Notes under the pieces: generated by a model
Told to the model about the DNA's origin: nothing
Databases searched by the model: none
What the model saw: only the letters and a program-made list of their open reading frames with translations
NCBI GenBank assembly: GCA_016721115.1
Contig: JADKIW010000001.1
Coordinates: 139,501 to 203,500 of the forward strand
From: Candidatus Defluviilinea proxima
Lineage (GTDB): Bacteria; Chloroflexota; Anaerolineae; Anaerolineales; Villigracilaceae
Length of the DNA stretch: 64,000 nucleotides
Direction of reading: 5' to 3'
Position numbers and translations under genes: made by a program
Part shown: piece by piece, positions 49,119-57,551 of the stretch
Layout of the letters: the number at the start of each line of letters is the position of its first letter
How positions within the stretch are numbered: position 1 is the stretch's first letter

Positions 49119-50630
49119 ATGAATATACCTTTGATCGTCCTGGTCTACTTTGCTTACGGCCTTGCATTCTTCAGCATGGGTCTATTGGTTGCATTGGAAG
49201 GCGGCCGGTCCTCTGACATCCGCTTACGCAAAGCGCTCAGGCCGTTGGCTGGCTTCGGCATTGTGCATGCCCTGCACGAATGGCTTGAGATGTTCAGCCT
49301 CATGGGGCACGTAAGCCTGCAACCGTTAGTAGAAGGCGTCAAACTTTCCATTCTGGCCTTCTCCTTTATCTCACTCGCTGCGTTCGGCAGTTTCCTTCTC
49401 GCAAAAACTGAAGTCTCTCGCCGCCTGATCCTGCTCATCCCGATCGGTCTCGAGGCCATCTGGGTGTTCGGTCTCTATAGCTTTCGTGGACAATACACCG
49501 GCGAGACTCTCTGGCAAATTGCTGACGTGTGGACACGCTACACACTCGCCATCCCCTCTGCGCTTCTAACTTCCATTGGGCTGATCATACAACAACGAGC
49601 TTTTCGCCGCTCTGGCCTGATCCGCTTTGGGCAGGATGCCCTATGGGCCGCCGTGGCCTTCGGGTGGTATGGATTGCTCGGCCAATTGTTCACACGCCAA
49701 ACGCCCATCCCCCCCTCCACATTCTTGAATGAGCAATTATTTCTATCGTTGTTCGGCTTTTCCATTCAAATGTTCCGTGCCATCATGGCCGTCATCGCCT
49801 CTGTCTTTGTGATCCGCTTTTTGCACGCCTTTCAAGCAGAAACTGATGCCAAGATCGCTGAACTGCAAGAGGAACGCTTGCAAGAAGCCCAGCAACGCGA
49901 AACCATGCGCGGGGAACTCTTCCGCAGTGTGGTTGCCGCACAAGAATCGGAACGTCAACGCATTGCACGTGATCTACACGATGAAACCGGACAATCTCTC
50001 ACAGCCTTAGGCATGGGTTTACGCGGCCTTTCCGGTAAATTGAACCGTAATAAAGACGCGCTTGATACACTGCACAAACTCGAAACAATGACAAATGATT
50101 CCCTTCGGGAATTAGGGCGTCTCATCTCAGACCTGCGCCCCTCTCACCTCGATGATCTCGGCCTGCCTGCCGCCATACGCTGGTATGCCAACCGCATACA
50201 AGAAGACTCGTCCCTTACCATTCGCGTGGATATTATTGGAGAGGAACATGAACTGGCCGAAGCCATGAAGATCACGATCTTCCGTATCATTCAGGAGTGC
50301 ATGAACAACATCATCAAGCACTCCAAAGCTACGAATGTGAATATCCGCCTGCAATATCTTGAAAAGAGTGTCCGCATTAACGTGCAAGATAATGGGCTTG
50401 GATTCAATTTGAATGCTGTGAATGTGGAGCCAAGCCGCCGACAATCGCTTGGGCTGGCTGGCATGCAAGAACGCGCCGCACTCCTCGGTGGAAGTGTGGT
50501 CATTCAATCGAAACCAGGCTACGGTACAGAGGTTGAGGCGTTGATCCCATGCCAAGATCCTGATTATTTGGTAAAAGAGACCACAAACAGAAAAAGCGAA
50601 TTGTCTGACTCCGAAAGAGGTGAAAGATGA
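49119..50630 (+). CDS. NarX-type membrane histidine kinase
   Basis: 503 residues. Seven hydrophobic segments in the first 245 residues form the sensor, followed by a coiled coil (AKIAELQEERLQEAQQRE), the HisKA_3 box VAAQESERQRIARDLHDETGQSL with the phosphorylated His near 286, and an ATPase domain with IFRIIQECMNNIIKHSKAT (N box) and DNGLGFNLN, GLAGMQERA. It phosphorylates a LuxR-type regulator, encoded next with a 4-base overlap. The signal is unknown; the adjacent cytochrome genes make a respiratory or redox cue attractive. Confidence 0.93.
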   Translation: MNIPLIVLVYFAYGLAFFSMGLLVALEGGRSSDIRLRKALRPLAGFGIVHALHEWLEMFSLMGHVSLQPLVEGVKLSILAFSFISLAAFGSFLLAKTEVSRRLILLIPIGLEAIWVFGLYSFRGQYTGETLWQIADVWTRYTLAIPSALLTSIGLIIQQRAFRRSGLIRFGQDALWAAVAFGWYGLLGQLFTRQTPIPPSTFLNEQLFLSLFGFSIQMFRAIMAVIASVFVIRFLHAFQAETDAKIAELQEERLQEAQQRETMRGELFRSVVAAQESERQRIARDLHDETGQSLTALGMGLRGLSGKLNRNKDALDTLHKLETMTNDSLRELGRLISDLRPSHLDDLGLPAAIRWYANRIQEDSSLTIRVDIIGEEHELAEAMKITIFRIIQECMNNIIKHSKATNVNIRLQYLEKSVRINVQDNGLGFNLNAVNVEPSRRQSLGLAGMQERAALLGGSVVIQSKPGYGTEVEALIPCQDPDYLVKETTNRKSELSDSERGER

Positions 50631-51274
50631 ACACTGTCACAAAGCTCTTACTGGTAGATGATCATGCAGTTGTCCGTTCGGGTTTGAAAATGTTGTTGGA
50701 AAATGAGCAGGACGTCCAGATCGTAGGCGAGGCAGATAGCGCAATGAGTGCCCTGCAACAAGCTCAAAACCTTAAACCAAATGTGATCCTCATGGATATT
50801 GGTTTACCGGATATGTCTGGTATCGAGACAACTCGCGAGATCAAAAAGCGCATGCCTGAAGTAGCCATCGTTGCACTCACGATCCACGAGGATGAAGAAT
50901 ATTTTTTTCAGATGTTGGATGCTGGGGCTTCGGGGTACGTCCCTAAACGTGCCGCTCCTGAGGAACTTCTCACGGCCATCCGCGCCGCAGCAAACGGACA
51001 AGTGTATCTGTATCCATCGCTCGCGAAGTTGCTAGTACGCGACTACCTGAGTGGAGGGCGTCCCGAACAAACCACATCCGAGTTGACCGACCGTGAGCAG
51101 GAAGTACTCACCTACTTGGCAGAAGGCGCGAACAATGAGGAGATTGCAACGGCGCTTGTCATCAGCCCCAAAACCGTGGCGCGCCACCGTGAGAACATCA
51201 TGCGCAAGTTGAACTTGCATTCCCGTGCTGACCTTGTCCGCTATGCCATTCGCAAAGGGATCATCAAGGCATAG
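50627..51274 (+). CDS. NarL/LuxR-family response regulator
   Basis: 215 residues. Receiver: LLVDDHAVVRSGLKMLL, phosphoacceptor Asp in VILMDIGLPDMSG, Thr in VALTIHED, Lys in GYVPKRAAPEE. Output: LuxR-type helix-turn-helix at about 150-210 (LTDREQEVLTYLAEGANNEEIA, SPKTVARHRENIMRKL). Its ATG overlaps the kinase stop, giving a coupled pair. The next gene, on the other strand, is a ten-heme cytochrome, a reasonable regulatory target, though I cannot see proof. Confidence 0.95.
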   Translation: MNTVTKLLLVDDHAVVRSGLKMLLENEQDVQIVGEADSAMSALQQAQNLKPNVILMDIGLPDMSGIETTREIKKRMPEVAIVALTIHEDEEYFFQMLDAGASGYVPKRAAPEELLTAIRAAANGQVYLYPSLAKLLVRDYLSGGRPEQTTSELTDREQEVLTYLAEGANNEEIATALVISPKTVARHRENIMRKLNLHSRADLVRYAIRKGIIKA

Positions 51275-51314
51275 TAGCAACGACTGAAGTCAGCACTACT
51301 ATTTTAAAAAAGAA

Positions 51315-51344
51315 ACGGCGGGCGCAATGCGCCCGCCGTCATTT
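51315..51344. terminator. Terminator between the response regulator and the decaheme gene
   Basis: ACGGCGGGCGC / GCGCCCGCCGT perfect 11-bp stem (51315-51325 and 51329-51339), three-base loop, with A run before and ATTTT after; serves both convergent genes. Confidence 0.85.
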
Positions 51345-51365
51345 TCCACTGGTTCTATGGAACCT

Positions 51366-53588
51366 TTATGGCCGTGCCAGCTTGCTCACGTCGCCACCCA
51401 TCATCTCAATCGAGTCGATCAAGATCTGGGCAACATATTTCGGGTTGTGAACAAACGCGCCGGGGTCTTTCGTGGCGTACTGATAGTTGAAGGCAGCTTT
51501 CAAAAGATTCGGTGACCAGGTGCTATAACGTACATTCGCGCCTTTATCATCCTGATCGATCTTGCCGTCACGGTTTTGGTCCGCAAAGAAGTAGGGGTAG
51601 GCACTGGGATTGTAAACAATACCATCGAGCTTCTTCGCTTTGGTGTAGGCGTTCATCTGAGTAGCTAAGATCTCGCGCAAACCTGCGAGTTCTTCAGAGA
51701 CACCTTCAGTAACATTGCCATCACCATCGTAATCACCAGCACTCATACGGATGGTTTCAGGTTCTTTGCCAGCCTCAGCATGACACTTCTGGCATTCTTC
51801 GAGCTTGGGTTCCAGCGCATGGACGTTGTGACAGTCGGCGCACTTGTTAACCGGGTGCGTGGACATACCGACGTACGTCTTACCATCGAATTCATACGCG
51901 CCCTGAGCTTCGGTACCAAAGATGGTCACGCCAGCCGGGAAGTAGTGGATGTTCTTGAAGCCGAGGAAGGTCTTCTTGCCATCTTTTTCCAACGGAGCAG
52001 GGACTGCATCCATATCGGTCGGGTTGAAGGAAGCAATGGTCTTATCCACGCTCGCCTTGGATTCACGGCCTTGATGACAATTGATACACAAGTTGGAGCC
52101 ATCGCCATCACCAAAGGTGACAACTTTACCGGAAGGCATGGTTACTTCCTTCACTGCATAGCGATTGGGCCAATTGGCTTCATCGTGACAGGTGGAGCAA
52201 AGCAAACCGTTACCAGCAGGCTGTTCGCCAACTTCTTCGGGGGTCTTGCCAGCCAGTAGCATCGGCAAAGCGGTGGCACTGTGGCACTTCACACAACCGG
52301 CTTCCACAGTAAAGGCGGGTTTTCCACCTTCAACAGCGGCATCCCAATGGCGCCAAGCTTCGGCAGAGCCGTCAAAGTGACCGGCGTCTGTGCGGGTGAG
52401 CGTGGCAACATCGAACTTGGTGGTGAGTTTTTCACTGGAGTTGATGTCTTCGATGGAGTCAAAGAGCAACTCAATGATGTACTTGCCACCGTGAGCGAAT
52501 GCACCGGGGTCCTTGATGGAGGTCTGGTAGTTATAGGCGGCCTTGAGCAGACGAGGTGTCCAACTCGGATAGGCCTTGCCATCAGCACCCATGAAGTACG
52601 GGTAAGTAGCGGGATCATATTTGATCTCAGCGCCGCCAACTTCCTTGGCATAGTTCTGGATGGATGACAACAGAATTTCTTGAAGGCCTTGAATTTCAAA
52701 CGCAACACCCTCTTCCACATTGCCGTCACCATCATAGTCGCTGGCAGAGGAGGGTTCACGGATATTCTTCAAACCTTCCACATCAACAGCTTCTTCGCCG
52801 TGACAGATCTGGCATTTATCAAGTTGCAGTTCGAGGCTGTGCTGGTTGTGACAACCAACGCAGGAATCAGCCATCTCAACATGTGAGTGTTTGGCATCAT
52901 ATGTCTTGCCATCGTACTGATACCCACCACCCACCTCGGAGCCATATAACGTGGCGGCCGCGGCGAAGTAATGGATATTGCTAAAGCCCAACTTGACTTC
53001 GTTACCTTTGTCGTCCTTGTAAGGTGCGGGCACAGCATCGGGGTCGAGGTTCTCACCAAAACCAGCCAGCTTCTTATCAACGCTGACCTTGGACTCACGG
53101 CCTTGATGGCAGTTCATACAAACTGCAGAAGGACCAGCCTTCTCAGCAGAAACAACTGCACCGGAGGGGAAGACCACTTCGGTCTGGGCTTTGACGGCGT
53201 CATTATGGCAGGTTTCGCAGGTGAAGGGCGCGCCGGGTGCAGCAACAGCCGCATCGACTTTACCATCAGCAAGGAAATCTTTGAAACCGGCTTCACTGTG
53301 GCACTTGGCACAGCTTGCAGGAATTTCAGCCGGGGTCTCGGCATCCCAATGCTTGAACGGTTCGCTATCACCATTCGCATGAGCGGAACCTGCGAACAGA
53401 TCAGTATTCACTTGAGCAGGATCTGGAGTTGGTGTAGGAGGAACTTCCGTGGGCTCGGAAGTTGCAGTGGGGGCAACCACTTCTTCGGTGGGCGCAGCGG
53501 TTGGTTCGGGCTTACCACCGCAGGCTGTAATGAGTACAGCCGCAACAATCAACACCCCCAGAAGCACTAAAATCTTTTTGATTGACAT
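51366..53588 (-). CDS. Ten-heme c-type cytochrome lipoprotein, internally duplicated
   Basis: 740 residues. Lipobox LITAC (Cys23) at the end of the signal peptide, then a Pro/Thr/Glu linker to about residue 60. Ten CXXCH sites fall in two sets of five in the same order: CAKCH, CETCH, CMNCH, CVGCH, CQICH; then CVKCH, CSTCH, CINCH, CADCH, CQKCH. Each half repeats the same non-heme segments (NCHQGRESK, IHYFxAxxTxxG, DYDGDGNV, YPYFxAD, DPGAFxHxxKY). DYDGDGNVxEG and DQNRDGKIDQDD are EF-hand-like calcium loops. The protein is probably anchored at the outer face of the membrane and carries electrons over distance. It is transcribed alone, away from the small membrane genes. Confidence 0.92.
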   Translation of the reverse strand: MSIKKILVLLGVLIVAAVLITACGGKPEPTAAPTEEVVAPTATSEPTEVPPTPTPDPAQVNTDLFAGSAHANGDSEPFKHWDAETPAEIPASCAKCHSEAGFKDFLADGKVDAAVAAPGAPFTCETCHNDAVKAQTEVVFPSGAVVSAEKAGPSAVCMNCHQGRESKVSVDKKLAGFGENLDPDAVPAPYKDDKGNEVKLGFSNIHYFAAAATLYGSEVGGGYQYDGKTYDAKHSHVEMADSCVGCHNQHSLELQLDKCQICHGEEAVDVEGLKNIREPSSASDYDGDGNVEEGVAFEIQGLQEILLSSIQNYAKEVGGAEIKYDPATYPYFMGADGKAYPSWTPRLLKAAYNYQTSIKDPGAFAHGGKYIIELLFDSIEDINSSEKLTTKFDVATLTRTDAGHFDGSAEAWRHWDAAVEGGKPAFTVEAGCVKCHSATALPMLLAGKTPEEVGEQPAGNGLLCSTCHDEANWPNRYAVKEVTMPSGKVVTFGDGDGSNLCINCHQGRESKASVDKTIASFNPTDMDAVPAPLEKDGKKTFLGFKNIHYFPAGVTIFGTEAQGAYEFDGKTYVGMSTHPVNKCADCHNVHALEPKLEECQKCHAEAGKEPETIRMSAGDYDGDGNVTEGVSEELAGLREILATQMNAYTKAKKLDGIVYNPSAYPYFFADQNRDGKIDQDDKGANVRYSTWSPNLLKAAFNYQYATKDPGAFVHNPKYVAQILIDSIEMMGGDVSKLARP

Positions 53589-53979
53589 TTACATTTCTCC
53601 TTTCGTGGTTTTCTTACACAAGATGCTTAAGTAGGTATTCTTCTAATAGCACCTCCTGACAATATTAATTGGGGCAATTGTACCTTTTAATCTCCCATTT
53701 ATTTTAATCTTAAGCTAATTATGCAATAAGAACGGATGTCATACCCTATTCGGATGAATGTAACCGATTTTACACGACTTGTAGCATTAATTCGAGTAGG
53801 GCAAACACCCCACAAACAAGCATTAAGCAGAATCAGGCATGGGGTGAGAGTAGGTATCTGACCCACGATTCAGACTTACGGGTGGGTTGAATCGCCGGCT
53901 CAAAGATTGGGAGTCTGCCGAATATCTTTTCTTATCAATTTCTCATACACTAAGAGCAGATGTAAGAAAGGAGTCCAAA
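53589..53979. other. Divergent regulatory region of the cytochrome genes
   Basis: 391 bases without a gene between the minus-strand decaheme gene and the plus-strand operon. It has AGGAG-type ribosome sites at both ends, AT-rich patches at 53660-53740 and the palindrome variant at 53797-53812. A TGGGGT half-site recurs near 53836. No reading frame worth calling. Confidence 0.55.
53797..53812. promoter_or_regulatory. Candidate operator, variant of TGGGGT-N4-ACCCCA
   Basis: TAGGGCAAACACCCCA matches the perfect palindrome at 59955-59970 at 12 of 16 positions, including the entire ACCCCA half. Confidence 0.4.
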
Positions 53980-54105
53980 ATGAACGCGATCGCTATCACC
54001 GTTATCTTCCTGCTTCGGGTTGTTATCCCCTTCGGAATCCTGCTCTCTGTAGGTGAATGGATACGCCGACGAGAAGCAAATTATTGGTCTCGTAATGTGA
54101 GGTGA
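53980..54105 (+). CDS. 41-residue membrane protein, first gene of the NrfD operon
   Basis: MNAIAITVIFLLRVVIPFGI begins a single hydrophobic segment, followed by GEWIRRREANYW and a basic end. AAAGGAG lies seven bases before the ATG, which also gives the shortest and most credible product; a longer in-frame start would add 31 polar residues. It is four bases ahead of the next small membrane gene. Small membrane subunits of this kind accompany Hmc- and Nrf-type redox complexes; homology is not recognisable at this length. Confidence 0.65.
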   Translation: MNAIAITVIFLLRVVIPFGILLSVGEWIRRREANYWSRNVR

Positions 54106-54109
54106 AACT

Positions 54110-54427
54110 ATGGAAAATATTTTTTCTTTTCTCATGATACTTGCAGGTCTTGCGCTTCGATTGGCCATACCGATCGCATTGACCGCTGTTTTGATCCTGT
54201 TCCTGCGCAAGCTGGATGCACGCTGGCAATCAGAGGTGGAACTCCCGGTGTTGGTGGAGAAACCTCGGTGCTGGGAAATCAAAGGTTGTTCACCCGAACA
54301 ACAAAGTAACTGTGTTGCCGGTCAATCGCAACTGCCATGCTGGCAAACATACCGTCTGCCCAACGGTTATTTGCGGGAAGAATGTCTCTCCTGCGAAGTG
54401 TTCCGCAAGGCTCCTGTGCCTGCATAA
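54110..54427 (+). CDS. Membrane protein with CW-type cysteine-rich domain
   Basis: 105 residues. A membrane segment (about 5-32) is followed by a cytoplasmic, or possibly external, domain of 70 residues with six Cys: RCWEIKGC, SNC, LPCW and CLSC. The CWE/CW pairs resemble the two-CW-type domain found in some signalling and redox proteins; four or more Cys could bind a metal or Fe-S cluster. It sits between the 41-residue protein and the octaheme gene, so it probably belongs to the same membrane complex. Function not established. Confidence 0.68.
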   Translation: MENIFSFLMILAGLALRLAIPIALTAVLILFLRKLDARWQSEVELPVLVEKPRCWEIKGCSPEQQSNCVAGQSQLPCWQTYRLPNGYLREECLSCEVFRKAPVPA

Positions 54428-54451
54428 GTATTTTCAAGGAGAATGATTACG

Positions 54452-55456
54452 ATGATCAAATCAGTCGAAAGACTTTTGATAGCCCTGATGTTTGCCCTGC
54501 TTGCCGCAGGCGTTACGCTTGTTGTAGTTAGTGCGCAAGATGGTGGTGAGACACCGACTCCTACGGCAAACGCCATAACGTATGATAGTTGCACCAACTG
54601 TCATAAAGACACACAAGAAACATGGCAAAACGGTCCGCATGGACACGCGACAAGTGATCCGATTTTCCTGGAAGATTGGAATGCCCAGGGAAAGCCGGGT
54701 GCTTGTTTGGTTTGCCATTCAACCGATTACGATCCCGCAACCGGCACATCACAATCTGAGGGAGTTAACTGCGCGGCGTGTCACAGCCCAATTCCGTCCA
54801 ATCATCCAAAAGACAATATGCCTGTGAACTCATCGCCGGATCTGTGTGGGAAGTGCCACAGTGATCCTCGCTTTTCCACAGACAATTGGAAGCTAAGCGT
54901 ACATTACCAACGCGGTATGGAGTGCACGGTTTGTCATGACCCGCATGCGGCAGGGATGAAAACAGTTGCAGGTACAACATCCGTTACCAACGGAGATGCA
55001 TCAGCACTGTGCGAGAATTGCCATAAAGACGCGATGAAGAACTTCCCCACCTCCAAACATGCCGAGTCGGGTGTCACTTGTGTCAACTGTCATCTTGGGT
55101 TCAATGTGGGTGAAGATACAGGTAAAACGGACTTTGCTACCACTCACAAATCTCCGGATCACAGTTTCTTGCCGTCTTTAGATACATGCAATAAATGTCA
55201 TGCCAATCAAATGCATGCGCCTGGTCAGGCTGTTGCGGCGGCCGCTATAAAAGCAGAAGAAGTTGGCGGAACTCCCACTCCTGCGCCATCCCCTGTTGTT
55301 TCACCTGTTCCGCCGGTCAGTAATGAACCTGCCCCAGTCAGCCCACTTGGGTTTGCTAGTATGGCAGGTGTACTTGGTTTAGCCGCGGGCATGGTTCTTG
55401 CCCCATGGCTGGAACGAGCATATCGTCGCCTTTCAAAGGGAGCCAACAATGAGTGA
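54452..55456 (+). CDS. Eight-heme membrane-anchored cytochrome c
   Basis: 334 residues from MIKSVERLLIALMF, with AAGGAG ten bases before; an ATG nine bases upstream is too close to the ribosome site. Signal segment at 8-28, then eight CXXCH sites: CTNCH, CLVCH, CAACH, CGKCH, CTVCH, CENCH, CVNCH, CNKCH. A Pro-rich linker and a C-terminal membrane helix (about 297-318) anchor it with the hemes outside. All sites are standard CXXCH; there is no CXXCK of a nitrite reductase. Its stop overlaps the start of the Fe-S gene by eight bases, suggesting a fixed complex with the next two products. Confidence 0.92.
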   Translation: MIKSVERLLIALMFALLAAGVTLVVVSAQDGGETPTPTANAITYDSCTNCHKDTQETWQNGPHGHATSDPIFLEDWNAQGKPGACLVCHSTDYDPATGTSQSEGVNCAACHSPIPSNHPKDNMPVNSSPDLCGKCHSDPRFSTDNWKLSVHYQRGMECTVCHDPHAAGMKTVAGTTSVTNGDASALCENCHKDAMKNFPTSKHAESGVTCVNCHLGFNVGEDTGKTDFATTHKSPDHSFLPSLDTCNKCHANQMHAPGQAVAAAAIKAEEVGGTPTPAPSPVVSPVPPVSNEPAPVSPLGFASMAGVLGLAAGMVLAPWLERAYRRLSKGANNE

Positions 55457-56222
55457 TAAAACATTATCCCGACGTGACTTGCTAAAAGTTGCCGGTGCAA
55501 CTGCGGCAACCGCCATCGGTTTGCGGGTCGTCAAAAAAGCTAACGCATCAGAAGCAGTTTCCAACGAGAATGGTCGCAAATGGGCCATGATCATTGACCA
55601 GAATGTATGTACAGGGTGTGGATATTGTGTACTGGCTTGTCGTGCACATAATGATGTCTCGCCGGACATCACGTGGAATCCCATTCTTGAGGCAGAGCCC
55701 ATCGGCGATACGAAAGTATATCTGCCGCGTCCGTGTATGCAATGTGAAGATGCTCCATGTGTGGAAGTGTGCCCTGTGAAAGCATCCTACTACCGCCCCG
55801 ATGGCATTGTGATGATGGATTACGATCGTTGTATCGGTTGCCGATATTGCCAAGTGGCATGCCCGTATGGCGCACGTTCCTTCAACTGGGATGCATTCAC
55901 TGGTGCAAACCCGGCCGTCCCCGAATGGGGTGAACCTGAAGTGGATCGCCGTCCGCGTGGTGTGCCGGAGAAATGTTCGTTCTGTTACCAGCGCATTGAT
56001 CGTGGTTTGGAGCTTGGCCTCACACCAGGCGTGGATAATGATGCAACCCCAGCTTGTGTAGTTGCCTGCCCCACCGGAACACGCATGTTCGGCGATGTGA
56101 ACGATCCCGAGTCTAACGTCAGCAAGGCATTACACGAACAGTACACGTATCGTTTGCGCGAAGATTTGGGGACAGAACCACGCGTCTACTACATACCAGC
56201 TGTCCCGAAGAAGGAGGCGTAA
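55449..56222 (+). CDS. Four-cluster ferredoxin-like Fe-S subunit (PsrB/HmcB type)
   Basis: 257 residues. N-terminus SRRDLLKVAGATAATAIGL is a twin-arginine signal, so it is exported folded. Sixteen Cys form four cluster motifs: CTGCGYCVLAC, CMQCEDAPCVEVCP, CIGCRYCQVACP, and CSFC plus CVVACP. This is the standard electron-wire subunit beside NrfD-type membrane proteins. It would pass electrons between the quinone-reactive NrfD protein and the octaheme cytochrome. The catalytic molybdopterin or other reductase subunit usually found with it is absent here. Start chosen by the Tat signal; a longer reading frame starts inside the cytochrome gene. Confidence 0.95.
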   Translation: MSDKTLSRRDLLKVAGATAATAIGLRVVKKANASEAVSNENGRKWAMIIDQNVCTGCGYCVLACRAHNDVSPDITWNPILEAEPIGDTKVYLPRPCMQCEDAPCVEVCPVKASYYRPDGIVMMDYDRCIGCRYCQVACPYGARSFNWDAFTGANPAVPEWGEPEVDRRPRGVPEKCSFCYQRIDRGLELGLTPGVDNDATPACVVACPTGTRMFGDVNDPESNVSKALHEQYTYRLREDLGTEPRVYYIPAVPKKEA

Positions 56223-56224
56223 CC

Positions 56225-57478
56225 ATGTTGAAGAAATTACGCGAGAAACTTGTCATCACTCCCTGGACGATATGGCTCGGCGTTATGGGCGTCATCTTAT
56301 TCAGCGGACTGGTTGCGGGCATCCTGGTTTTCTGGAAAGGTTTGGTTATTACCAACCTGAGTGATCTTGTGCCGTGGGGCTTATGGATCACGATTGATCT
56401 TTCATCCATTGCATTGGGCGCAGGCGCATTCAGTTTGTGCGCAGGTGTGTATCTCTTCGGCTTGAAGCGCTACCAACCCATCGCTCGCACAGCGACATTT
56501 GTTGGGCTCATCGGCTATACCATGGCAACCTTGGCGCTTATCCTTGATATCGGCAAGCCAGAGCGCTTTTGGCATTCGATGGTCTATTGGAATGTACATT
56601 CCCTTTTGTGGGAAGTGACAATGTGCGTGATCCTGTATCTCACCGTGTTGATGCTCGAAGCGATGCCTATCATTGCCAATCTTGAATGGCTGAGAAAACG
56701 TTTCCCGAAGGTCGCAAACATGATGAGCGGGGTTCATCACTATGCACCGATCCTCGCGATCATCGGTCTGGGACTTTCCAGCTTGCATCAGTCATCGCTT
56801 GGTGCAACCTATGGCGTGATCAAAGCGCGTCCGTTTTGGTTCAAACCGGAGATGTCTGTGTTATTCATGTTCTCAGCCATCGTCGGTGGTATTTCGCTGA
56901 CACTATTCGCATCCATGCTTTCGTCACTGTTGACCAAGAAAGCAAGGATCAATGATGCGCTGATCGAACGAGTCGCTCATTTCGTCGGTTACCTGCTCAT
57001 CGGTTACTTCTACTTCCGCGCGTGGGATGTGTTAGCACAAACTTACACATATGATCCGGGACGTAGCGAAGGCCTGCGCTTTTTGACACAGGGCCCAATG
57101 TCTTTCAATTTCTGGATCGGTGAGATGTTGCTAGGCATGCTCGTGCCCATGATCCTATTGTTATACAGACCCACCCGCATGAATCCCTTCTGGCGTATGA
57201 TTGCGTTATTGTTGGTGGCTGGAGGTGTAGTTGCCTTCCGCTGGGATACGAATATCACAGGCCAATTGGTTCTCATGTCTTACGTCCCTGGTGCGGCTGT
57301 GACTTACACAACCTATACCCCATCACTCGTTGAAATATTGACAGGTTCCGCGATCATCGCCTATGGTCTGACAGCCTTCTCACTCGGTGTGAAATATTTG
57401 AGAGTTGTAGATCATACGTTGGTCGAGGAAGAGCATGAAACTGTCCGTGTAAAAGCGACCGAACCTGTGAGAGCATAA
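56225..57478 (+). CDS. NrfD/PsrC-type quinone-interacting membrane subunit
   Basis: 417 residues with about ten hydrophobic segments, starting WTIWLGVMGVILFSGLVAGILVF. Family marks: SDLVPWGLWITIDLSSIALGAG, LDIGKPERFWHSMVYWN and SSLHQSSLGA. NrfD/PsrC/HybB proteins bind quinol and hand electrons to the Fe-S partner, or the reverse. It starts two bases after that gene. This is the last gene of the plus-strand operon, ending in a strong terminator. Confidence 0.95.
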   Translation: MLKKLREKLVITPWTIWLGVMGVILFSGLVAGILVFWKGLVITNLSDLVPWGLWITIDLSSIALGAGAFSLCAGVYLFGLKRYQPIARTATFVGLIGYTMATLALILDIGKPERFWHSMVYWNVHSLLWEVTMCVILYLTVLMLEAMPIIANLEWLRKRFPKVANMMSGVHHYAPILAIIGLGLSSLHQSSLGATYGVIKARPFWFKPEMSVLFMFSAIVGGISLTLFASMLSSLLTKKARINDALIERVAHFVGYLLIGYFYFRAWDVLAQTYTYDPGRSEGLRFLTQGPMSFNFWIGEMLLGMLVPMILLLYRPTRMNPFWRMIALLLVAGGVVAFRWDTNITGQLVLMSYVPGAAVTYTTYTPSLVEILTGSAIIAYGLTAFSLGVKYLRVVDHTLVEEEHETVRVKATEPVRA

Positions 57479-57494
57479 GCAAAGAATATATAAG

Positions 57495-57534
57495 ATAATC
57501 AAAACGCGCCCGTTTGGGCGCGTTTTGATTATCT
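57495..57534. terminator. Bidirectional terminator between the two cytochrome operons
   Basis: Perfect 17-bp arms (57494-57510 and 57517-57533; core AAAACGCGCC), six-base loop, at the meeting point of convergent operons. Confidence 0.9.
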
Positions 57535-57551
57535 CCTAACATATTTCAAAT

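Noticed and set aside
53589..53979. Possible tRNA or small RNA in the cytochrome divergent region
   Set aside because: No cloverleaf, no CCA-type end and no stable long hairpin; it looks like plain regulatory DNA.
54452..55456. Octaheme nitrite reductase or hydroxylamine oxidoreductase
   Set aside because: No CXXCK catalytic heme and no long catalytic domain; all sites are plain CXXCH and the protein is short with a C-terminal anchor.
55449..57478. Alternative complex III (Act) identity for the NrfD operon
   Set aside because: Act operons carry a penta-heme ActA, a fused Fe-S/molybdopterin-like ActB, two NrfD proteins and further subunits; here there is one NrfD, a four-cluster Fe-S protein and an octaheme, so it is not a standard ACIII.
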